Shown: piece by piece, positions 51,414-58,200 of the stretch | Layout: each line of letters opens with the position of its first letter | Numbering within the stretch: position 1 is the stretch's first letter | NCBI GenBank assembly: GCA_964596185.1 | Contig: CAZQUE010000011.1 | Location: 1 to 64,000 of the forward strand | Source of the DNA: DYKG01 sp964596185 | Lineage (GTDB): Bacteria; Muiribacteriota; Ozemobacteria; Ozemobacterales; Ozemobacteraceae | Length of the DNA stretch: 64,000 nucleotides | Direction of reading: 5' to 3' | Translations under genes and position numbers: made by a program | Notes under the pieces: model-generated | Told to the model about the DNA's origin: nothing | What the model saw: the letters and a program-made list of their open reading frames with translations, nothing else | Database searches by the model: none

Positions 51414-52070
51414 ATGAGCAAGCAACGAAGAAGAACTTATCTGATTAAGACAGGCCTCCAGCTGAGATATATGGGCATCATCATTTCTACCATGCTTATG
51501 GTTGCCTTTGGCGTCGGCTGGATCATTTATCACACCTCCTGGAGCAAAATCGCCAATACGCCAGACCTCACTCTCGACAAACTCTCAACCATTTTTGATT
51601 CGGTTAACGGTATCCTGATTAAATGGATAGTTGTTTTCATCTTCGTGATTGCGATTTTGTCTATTTTTGTCTCACATAAGATAGCGGGGCCGGTGTACAG
51701 GCTAGAAGAGACGACGCGCATCATCGCTTCAGGCGATCTGACCTACCAGATTCACCTGCGTCATGGCGATGAACTGCGCGATTTACAGGAAGCTTTCAAC
51801 AAAATGTCTGATTCATTGCGCAACATGGTTGCCAAGGATCGAGAGGTTATCGAAAAACTCATCGTTGCGGGAAATAAGCTCAAATCGACGATTGATCAGA
51901 AGAAACTCGACGCAGATGCTATTGACGGGGTTGCCAAAGACCTCTATAGCATCATCGAGGAGCTTAGAGTAGTTACCAGCGGCTTCAAAATTGAAGATAA
52001 GGTCGAAGCCGAAGAAGATGAAAAAATCGAAACAGACGAAAGCCCAAAAAATGAACAAGAGGTAGCCTGA
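51414..52070 (+). CDS. HAMP-domain membrane protein without output domain
   Basis: A 218-residue protein with two membrane helices (about residues 20-42 and 66-90), a short extracytoplasmic loop, and a HAMP domain (IAGPVYRLEETTRIIASGDL, then RDLQEAFNKMSDSLR). After a coiled coil it ends in an acidic tail (VEAEEDEKIETDESPKNEQE). There is no kinase, methyl-accepting or cyclase domain, so it must signal through a separate partner or act as an adaptor. It is grouped with a pseudopilin-like gene and its stop overlaps the next gene. Confidence 0.8.
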   Translation: MSKQRRRTYLIKTGLQLRYMGIIISTMLMVAFGVGWIIYHTSWSKIANTPDLTLDKLSTIFDSVNGILIKWIVVFIFVIAILSIFVSHKIAGPVYRLEETTRIIASGDLTYQIHLRHGDELRDLQEAFNKMSDSLRNMVAKDREVIEKLIVAGNKLKSTIDQKKLDADAIDGVAKDLYSIIEELRVVTSGFKIEDKVEAEEDEKIETDESPKNEQEVA

Positions 52071-53569
52071 TGCTTCATAATCCGGTCTTGAAAAGTGGGA
52101 ACTGGACCGAAGCCAGTTTTCCGGTATCGTCTTTCAAAGCAGTCTGTCCCTTAACCGGCAAGCAACTTACAGAAAGCTTTCCGGTTTCCAGCTTTCTCGA
52201 TCTTGATGAAATGCTGCAGTTTCAGGTGGATATGCGCGATCAGATCGAAGGTTTTTCTGACTCGCAAAGAGCAAGATTGCTGCAAAAAATTGCCGAAAAA
52301 ATTGAAAGCGCCGAACAGGAACTGATAAATACCGCGAATGAAGAAACCGGACTGGAAAAAGACACCTATCTCGACGGGAAAGAGCTTCGCTCAACCATCG
52401 CCTACCTCAGACTTGCTGCTCAATATTGCGACAAAGATACCTGGGCCGATTATAAACTCGATGCATCAAAGAATATCGTTTCTTTTCGACAACCAATGCC
52501 AGGCCCAATCGTCATCTTTGGACCTTCTTCCTCGCCATTTCTTTATAGTGCCTCGGTCGGTGTAAGTTTCGCGGCGGCAATCGCCGCCGGCAATTCAATT
52601 ATTGCCAAAGGAAATCCAGCCCATCCCGCAACCGGAATGAAACTCGCTCGCCTGGTTTTTGCGGCAATCGAAGAATTGCAACTTCCTCGCGCACTTTTTC
52701 AGTATTTTCATCATACGACGCCAGACCTTGGTTATCGCCTGGCCGCGCACCCATTGATTGGTGCCCTGGCTTTCAACGGGCGTTTCCGTTCAGGTCTATT
52801 GCTGAAAGAAAACGCGGAGCGTTCAGGGAACCCTGTTTATCTCGACCTGAATTCGGTCAGTCCGGCCCTGCTGCTGCCCCAATTCGTCGAAGCCAAGCGG
52901 GAAAAGCTTGCGAAAGATATTTGTGCGCAGATTTTTGAAAACTCCGGCCAAAATCCAGATCGGCCCGGACCATTTTTCATCGTTGAAGACCGGCATTCAT
53001 CGCCCATGATCAAGCAGATCAGCGATGCTTTTGGTCGTGAAACCCCCAAGCCAATGCTATCAGACGTTAAAGCCAGACACCTCGACAACCTGGTCAGCGA
53101 TTTTATTCGTCTTGGGGCACGCAAGCTGACTAAAAAGGAATTTTACTCACCTACTCCTTTCAGTTATCCATACACGGCCATGGTCACAGATTTAAAAAAT
53201 TACTTAAAATTTTCCCGCCAATTTCAGGAATATGCCTCAGGGCCCCTGGCTCTTTTTGTCACTCTTGATTCACCAGAGCAATTTTCGCAGGTCGTCAAAA
53301 GCCTTGAAAGCAGCAGCAACTGCAGCATTTTCAGCGAGTCCGGGGAAATTGAAACGGTAAAAGCATTCCTGCCAATTCTGCGTCGAAAATGTGCCAGCCT
53401 GCTATTCAACCGCTGGGTGCAGAATGAAGCACTTTCTCCGGCAATTATTCGTTCAGGAGCCTTCCCGGCATCTGGGAATCCGACTTTCAGTCATTATGGT
53501 CTGCCCGAAGCGATAAAAAAATTCACTGCACTCAGCTGCCTTCAAGGGTTTCCTGATTCACTGCGATAA
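52070..53569 (+). CDS. Aldehyde dehydrogenase homologue lacking catalytic residues
   Basis: A 499-residue protein that aligns over its length with NADP-dependent 2,5-dioxovalerate (ketoglutarate semialdehyde) dehydrogenases, including the family C-terminal end (SCLQGFPDSL against the usual CYQNFPDALL). Three key positions are changed: the oxyanion Asn (FGASNFP in the family) is Ser154 in FGPSSSP, the general-base Glu is Asp259 in YLDLNS, and the nucleophile Cys (GQFCTNPG) is Pro296 in GQNPDRPG. The lysine that contacts the cofactor (IIAKGNPAHPATG) remains. The protein is probably not a dehydrogenase and may have a structural or binding role, for example as a reductase-like or scaffold protein. 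The reading frame is intact. Confidence 0.8.
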   Translation: MLHNPVLKSGNWTEASFPVSSFKAVCPLTGKQLTESFPVSSFLDLDEMLQFQVDMRDQIEGFSDSQRARLLQKIAEKIESAEQELINTANEETGLEKDTYLDGKELRSTIAYLRLAAQYCDKDTWADYKLDASKNIVSFRQPMPGPIVIFGPSSSPFLYSASVGVSFAAAIAAGNSIIAKGNPAHPATGMKLARLVFAAIEELQLPRALFQYFHHTTPDLGYRLAAHPLIGALAFNGRFRSGLLLKENAERSGNPVYLDLNSVSPALLLPQFVEAKREKLAKDICAQIFENSGQNPDRPGPFFIVEDRHSSPMIKQISDAFGRETPKPMLSDVKARHLDNLVSDFIRLGARKLTKKEFYSPTPFSYPYTAMVTDLKNYLKFSRQFQEYASGPLALFVTLDSPEQFSQVVKSLESSSNCSIFSESGEIETVKAFLPILRRKCASLLFNRWVQNEALSPAIIRSGAFPASGNPTFSHYGLPEAIKKFTALSCLQGFPDSLR

Positions 53570-53603
53570 ATTTTCCTGGTGAAGAGAAAGTCTTGTCATA
53601 GCC

Positions 53604-53628
53604 GGTTTTTAGGATTAAAACCAATTTT
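53604..53628 (+). terminator. Possible weak terminator after the aldehyde dehydrogenase homologue
   Basis: GGTTTT (53604-53609) and AAAACC (53617-53622) can form a short A/T-rich stem followed by AATTTT. The stem is weak. Confidence 0.3.
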
Positions 53629-53700
53629 CACTGATAAAACAGTTGTTTGAACAGGCCAGTTATGTTAGTCTCTTGATCGATTATTTTTCAGGAGGCTGTT

Positions 53701-54384
53701 ATGCTTAAAGACGGTGAAAAAGGCGCGATCATTCAACGAGACAAAGAGTCCTATGCGGTTGCTCCACATATTCCCTGTGGCGTTGTTTCACCACAACTTC
53801 TTCGCAAAATAGCTGATGTTGCAGAGAAGTATCAGGTTCCCGCCTTGAAAATAACCAGCGCTTCCCGTATTGCGATTGTTGGCATAAAAGAAGATCAGGT
53901 AGACCCAATCTGGCAAGAACTCGGAATGGAAAAAGGTGCGGCAACCGGCTTATGCGTCCGCAGCGTCAAAGCCTGCCCCGGCACCACTTTTTGCAAGCGT
54001 GGCATTAGAGACAGCCTCGGCCTTGGCTTAAAACTCGATGAAATTTATCACGGCATGGAATTGCCCGGAAAAATGAAAATTGGAGTAAGTGGCTGTCCAA
54101 ATCAGTGTGCAGAAACCTGCATCAAAGACATTGGGCTGGTTGGCTTCGGCAAAGGCTGGAAGCTTTTCGTAGGCGGCAATGGCGGTGCCTTGCCAAGACT
54201 CTCGATTGAGCTTTGTAAAGACCTTGACGACCAGCAGGCATTGGATTATGTCGCTGCGCTGGTGGAATTTTATCAAAACAATGCCCGACCACACCAACGT
54301 TTTGGCATGATGATCGACCGAATGGGCGGCTTTGATCAATTTTACCAGATGTTTTTCGAAAGCAACCCTCGCCTGAAACCATAA
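53701..54384 (+). CDS. Minimal siroheme [4Fe-4S] sulfite/nitrite reductase-like protein
   Basis: A 227-residue stand-alone protein with one ferredoxin-like half-domain (YAVAPHIPCGVVSPQLLRKI) and one catalytic half-domain. The cluster and siroheme ligand cysteines are C92-x5-C98 (CPGTTFC) and C132-x3-C136 (GCPNQC). Full assimilatory reductases are about twice this length; small versions like this occur in anaerobes, resembling low-molecular-weight sulfite reductases and DsrA/NirBD-type fragments. The physiological substrate is unknown. AGGAGG precedes the ATG. Confidence 0.82.
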   Translation: MLKDGEKGAIIQRDKESYAVAPHIPCGVVSPQLLRKIADVAEKYQVPALKITSASRIAIVGIKEDQVDPIWQELGMEKGAATGLCVRSVKACPGTTFCKRGIRDSLGLGLKLDEIYHGMELPGKMKIGVSGCPNQCAETCIKDIGLVGFGKGWKLFVGGNGGALPRLSIELCKDLDDQQALDYVAALVEFYQNNARPHQRFGMMIDRMGGFDQFYQMFFESNPRLKP

Positions 54385-54408
54385 CCTGCCAAGCAGGCCT
54401 GAACAAAG

Positions 54409-54437
54409 CTTAACTTTTTTTCAGATTCTGCCGATAT
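54409..54437 (+). promoter_or_regulatory. Sigma-28-like promoter before the clan-CD-like gene
   Basis: CTTAAC at 54409-54414, 15 bases, GCCGATAT at 54430-54437. The -10 lies only 10 bases before the ATG at 54448, which would give an almost leaderless message; otherwise translation begins at the ATG at 54475. Confidence 0.5.
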
Positions 54438-54447
54438 TGCTGCTGTT

Positions 54448-55281
54448 ATGGGTGGAAAAAAGTTAGTAACGTTAATGCTCGCTCTGACTCTGGTAGCGGT
54501 TTTTCTGAATGGCGCCAGCATTCGTCGTACCCCGAAACGCTCTGTTAAAGACCCGGTGCCCAAAGGCCGACCCTGGTATGAGCAGATGTTTGCCGATGGC
54601 AAGATGCGTATCGCTGTTTTCTGGGGCTGGGATCATCCACGAGACACCATTATGAGCACATTTCCAGCGTTTGAGACCCTCAACGGCAAAAAATTGTATT
54701 ACCAGGGCAAACCGGTCAAGATCGAAATCGGTATGATAACCCAGGTAAACGACAACCCTAAACAAATCTTCAAACAAGCGCTTGAGGACGCGAGCATCGA
54801 TGTCATTATTTATTCCGGCCACGCGAGGTATGGTGGCGGAATGGCTTTTGCTGAAATGGATGATATTTTTCGTTGTGGAAACGGTGATTTGATTGAAGAC
54901 CGGCATGTAAAGCCGTATCGAGTTTTCAAAGCCACTTCAGAGGATCTAGACGCCACAAATTTTCCGCCGACTTACCGCATAATAATGCTCAATTGCTGCG
55001 ATTCTCAAAGCCATTTTCGCGAAAGCTGGTCAAGAAGATTCAAGGAATGCTCATCTCCGGTTGATCTTTTGACTGTCGAATTTCCGGTTTTCAATTATTA
55101 CGATCATCGCCGGGTATTGAATTTTCTGCAGGAACTGCTGGCCTTTTCTGACTGGAAGGGAATCAAGCGCAGCTACGATTCAGAAGTTCATAAGCGCAAA
55201 AATCGTCTGATCGTAAACCCGGTCTTCATCCCAGAGAAGGATGAAATGCGTAGCGATATCATGAACGAATCAGCCAACTGA
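54448..55281 (+). CDS. Secreted protein with a caspase-like (clan CD) His/Cys pair
   Basis: A 277-residue protein with an N-terminal hydrophobic segment (VTLMLALTLVAVFLNGA). The body suggests an alternating alpha/beta fold. Two strand-end motifs stand out: IDVIIYSGHARYGGG (His125) and YRIIMLNCCDSQSHF (Cys183 or Cys184). In clan CD peptidases (caspases, gingipains, CHAT) a His-Gly after one strand and a Cys after the next form the catalytic pair; here His is followed by Ala. No family is recognised, so a protease function is only a hypothesis. The start is either 54448 or the ATG at 54475. Confidence 0.6.
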   Translation: MGGKKLVTLMLALTLVAVFLNGASIRRTPKRSVKDPVPKGRPWYEQMFADGKMRIAVFWGWDHPRDTIMSTFPAFETLNGKKLYYQGKPVKIEIGMITQVNDNPKQIFKQALEDASIDVIIYSGHARYGGGMAFAEMDDIFRCGNGDLIEDRHVKPYRVFKATSEDLDATNFPPTYRIIMLNCCDSQSHFRESWSRRFKECSSPVDLLTVEFPVFNYYDHRRVLNFLQELLAFSDWKGIKRSYDSEVHKRKNRLIVNPVFIPEKDEMRSDIMNESAN

Positions 55282-55293
55282 TAAGCAAAAGCA

Positions 55294-56103
55294 TCAAGAA
55301 AAAGATTCCGGGTCAAGGTTATAGTATTTTCTCAATTCCTCATAAAGCTCAGGGTGCTTTTCTTTCATTTTTTCAGGCTTTTCGAAAAAGGCTTCAGTAG
55401 CAACTGCAAAAAATTCGGCCGGATTGGTTGCCCCATATTTATCCATAAGAGTTTTTTTGAATTTTTTACTGCGCCGCTTGAGCTCTTGGTATTCACCGCC
55501 AAGCACCCTTGCCCAGGATGCGTATGAATTTCGGCCTTGCAAAATTGGAGCACCATTTCCTGCCCCAGACTCCTGGTCAAGCTGATGGGCAAATTCGTGC
55601 AAAACTACATCCTGACCATCGTCGGTATTACTTATACCATGTCTTACGTCATCCCAGGCAAGAACTACAGTTCCAGTCAGCCATGATTCGCCAAGGCGCA
55701 CAGATTCTTCAACGGTTCCGTCAGGATTTTCTGTTTTTGCAATATAAGCACTCGGATAAACCAGAACCGACTGCAGAATATTGAAATAAGAATTCTCTTC
55801 GTTTAAAAGCAGCATTGAAGCCTGTCCAGCAATGGTCAACCTGATTTCATCATTCAATTCAAGGCCGCCACAGCCTTCAAATCTGATTTCATCAAGAAAA
55901 ACAAGGATTTTTCGCTGCAATCGTTCCTTGAGATGATCGGGAAGTTTTGCAAAATATGGTAATTGTCTTTCCAAAACAGGCAAAAATTCTTCGGGAAATG
56001 CCTGTTTGAGAATTTTCTGGCGCCGAAGTTTTCTTTTTATCCCCGGTAGGAAAACAAGCAAAATCAACGTTAATCCAAGGGCGATAATAATGTAAAGGGC
56101 CAT
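55294..56103 (-). CDS. MtfA/M90-family zinc peptidase
   Basis: A 269-residue protein with an N-terminal membrane helix (YIIIALGLTLILLVFLPG) and an M90 (MtfA, YeeI) peptidase domain. The zinc motif is HEFAH (His169, Glu170, His173) followed by LDQESG, and NPAEFFAVATEAFFEKP supplies the third ligand Glu. E. coli MtfA is soluble and binds Mlc; versions with an N-terminal anchor are common in other phyla. It is a single minus-strand gene between two + strand genes. Confidence 0.9.
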   Translation of the reverse strand: MALYIIIALGLTLILLVFLPGIKRKLRRQKILKQAFPEEFLPVLERQLPYFAKLPDHLKERLQRKILVFLDEIRFEGCGGLELNDEIRLTIAGQASMLLLNEENSYFNILQSVLVYPSAYIAKTENPDGTVEESVRLGESWLTGTVVLAWDDVRHGISNTDDGQDVVLHEFAHQLDQESGAGNGAPILQGRNSYASWARVLGGEYQELKRRSKKFKKTLMDKYGATNPAEFFAVATEAFFEKPEKMKEKHPELYEELRKYYNLDPESFS

Positions 56104-56231
56104 TGGTTCTCCATTTTCTTCTTTTCATTAAAGCTTTTCTAAGTTAGCATATTCATGAAAGCCGTTAATCATTTCAGCATCTATTTCAACATTTATTTCA
56201 AAATTTTGCATCAAATTTCAGAGGTTTTGGC

Positions 56232-57044
56232 GTGAAAAAGAAGAGTATGGCTTACCAGGAAACGGTCACAAAGATCAAAGTTTTTTTACATAATGCCTTC
56301 AGCCCAGAAAACCGCAAGTTCACCATTTTCATGATCATTGTTTTTTTCCTGACTATCATCCTGCTATTTCCGCCCGACATCCATCATCGCATTCGCTGGA
56401 TCAGAAATATTCAACCGCCGCGCAGCTATTCACCCCCCAGCGGAACCTACGAAAAGGCAGGCAGATTGGAACTTTCACTTCAGACAGACAATCTTTCCAA
56501 ACACGAAACAATTCTCATGGAAAAGGAACTTGAAAAAATGCTGCCGCTTGATTTTGACGTCAGTCAATATTTTAAAGTTCTCGACCGCCTGACCATGGAA
56601 GAGGGTTATGTTCTCGACTATCGTTACCATCTATCTTCTCCGCATGGGAATCCGATAATGTATGCGAGAAAGAAAACTGAAAAAAGAGACTTAAGTATGG
56701 GCGGATCAATGCCTAAATATATAAAAAGTGGTGCAGACGAATATCTGGCTCACATAAAAACCGATGGCAGCCGTGAAAGCTTCATCCAATTAGCAGTTCT
56801 TCATCTCATCGGCGGCAATTTCTACTTCTACTGGCATTCATTTTACGATGACGTTTCAATTTACAGTCGCATTCCAGCTCAGGTTACCTTTAGTTCAGAC
56901 GAAGTTTCCGTTTCGCTGTTTGTAAAAAATCATAGTGCTCATGTTGCAGTCTATACTTTAACCATCAAAAGAAATTTCCCGCATCGCTATGTCTCTGAAG
57001 ATTACAAGAGAGTAATTCCCAAGTTCCGTTCGGTAAGATATTGA
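56232..57044 (+). CDS. Membrane-anchored protein of unknown function
   Basis: A 270-residue protein with one membrane helix (FTIFMIIVFFLTIILLFPP, about residues 30-48) and a large extracytoplasmic part of mixed helices and strands. No motif or family is recognised. The start is GTG 56232 with CAGAGG nine bases upstream. Lysines at the N-terminus favour an N-in orientation. It stands alone, with no clear promoter or terminator. Confidence 0.6.
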   Translation: MKKKSMAYQETVTKIKVFLHNAFSPENRKFTIFMIIVFFLTIILLFPPDIHHRIRWIRNIQPPRSYSPPSGTYEKAGRLELSLQTDNLSKHETILMEKELEKMLPLDFDVSQYFKVLDRLTMEEGYVLDYRYHLSSPHGNPIMYARKKTEKRDLSMGGSMPKYIKSGADEYLAHIKTDGSRESFIQLAVLHLIGGNFYFYWHSFYDDVSIYSRIPAQVTFSSDEVSVSLFVKNHSAHVAVYTLTIKRNFPHRYVSEDYKRVIPKFRSVRY

Positions 57045-57138
57045 ACCTGTTTTTTTCGTTTCAATGGAAATTTTTATCGAATGCGTCTTTTGCTTAGCAA
57101 TTAGCGTTTTGAGCTTTTTCCGTGCTTATAAGAGCAGA

Positions 57139-57167
57139 TTGAAGTTCAAACGGTTTTGCTGTACACT
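57139..57167 (+). promoter_or_regulatory. Sigma-70-type promoter before the K+ channel gene
   Basis: TTGAAG at 57139-57144, 17 bases, TACACT at 57162-57167, 12 bases before the ATG. Confidence 0.5.
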
Positions 57168-57178
57168 GTGACGGTAAA

Positions 57179-58183
57179 ATGACCAACAAACGCCTGATTT
57201 ATATTACCAGTGTCTTTTTTGCCATCATTATTGGTGGCTCTTTGGCTTACCGCGTTGTTGAAGGTGACAAATGGTCTTTTCTCGACGGGCTTTTCATGAC
57301 CGTCATCACGATCTTTACCGTTGGCTACACAGAAGTGCATCCTCTTTCAGAATCGGGTCGAATTCTCACTATTCTACTGATTTTTGTCGGCGTTGGTTTT
57401 ATCGCCTATGTTGCATCTTCGGTCGCCCAACTGATATTCGAAGGCAAAATCAGAGAAATCTGGGGGCTACAGCGCATGAAAAACAGAATCAGCGAGCTTA
57501 AAGGACATTTTGTCATTTGTGGGGCAGGCAAAACAGCTTATGAAATAATAAAAAGCCTCAATGGCAACGTTCCCAACCAGTTTGTCGTCATCGACATAGA
57601 CCGCAGCCGTATTCAGAAACTTCAGGAAGAAAACATATATGCCATCGAAGGCGATGCAACCAACGACGCTACTTTAATAGAAGCTGGCATAGAAAGGGCT
57701 GTCGGCCTGGCCGCCACGCTTCCAACCGATGCTGATAATGTTTTTGTCACTCTTTCAGCCAAAGGAATAAAGAATGATATTTTCGTTGTTTCCAAGGCCG
57801 AAAGAATCGAGAGTATCGCAAAGTTAAGAAAAGCTGGTGCCAACAAGGTTGTTTCTCCAAACATCATCGCCGGAGCGAGAATGGCCGCTATGCTGCATCG
57901 CCCCTCGGTGGTAGATTTCATGGAAGCAGCCATTGCCGGTGACAATCAGGCGATGCAAATGGAAGAATTCAGAATTCAAAAAGAATCTTTTCTAGACGGG
58001 AAAGCACTGAAAGACGCTCAGATCCGCCAAAGATCGGGAGCAATAATCGTTGCGGTCCGTCGTGAAAGTCAGACTACAATCAATCCAGACCCGGGCTTCG
58101 TCTTTGACTCCCATGACATACTCGTTGTCCTGGGAACCCGGGAACAGATTACTAATTTTTCTAAACTGACCAGTGTAAATTGA
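57179..58183 (+). CDS. Two-helix potassium channel with RCK (TrkA) domains
   Basis: A 334-residue MthK/Kch-like channel: first helix (about residues 7-26), pore helix and selectivity filter TVITIFTVGYTEV (TVGY at 47-50), second helix (about 62-82), then a cytoplasmic RCK_N Rossmann domain (HFVICGAGKTAYEIIKSL, FVVIDIDRSRIQKLQEE, AIEGDATNDATLIEAGI) and an RCK_C domain (about 245-330). A potassium-selective pore gated by a cytoplasmic ligand is expected. Its stop overlaps the region just before the next gene, so the two are probably co-transcribed. Confidence 0.93.
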   Translation: MTNKRLIYITSVFFAIIIGGSLAYRVVEGDKWSFLDGLFMTVITIFTVGYTEVHPLSESGRILTILLIFVGVGFIAYVASSVAQLIFEGKIREIWGLQRMKNRISELKGHFVICGAGKTAYEIIKSLNGNVPNQFVVIDIDRSRIQKLQEENIYAIEGDATNDATLIEAGIERAVGLAATLPTDADNVFVTLSAKGIKNDIFVVSKAERIESIAKLRKAGANKVVSPNIIAGARMAAMLHRPSVVDFMEAAIAGDNQAMQMEEFRIQKESFLDGKALKDAQIRQRSGAIIVAVRRESQTTINPDPGFVFDSHDILVVLGTREQITNFSKLTSVN

Positions 58184-58200
58184 GATACAGGGGGATTTTG

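Noticed and set aside
54384..54402. CCTGC-CAA-GCAGG hairpin after the siroheme protein as a terminator
   Set aside because: The stem is short and no T-run follows.
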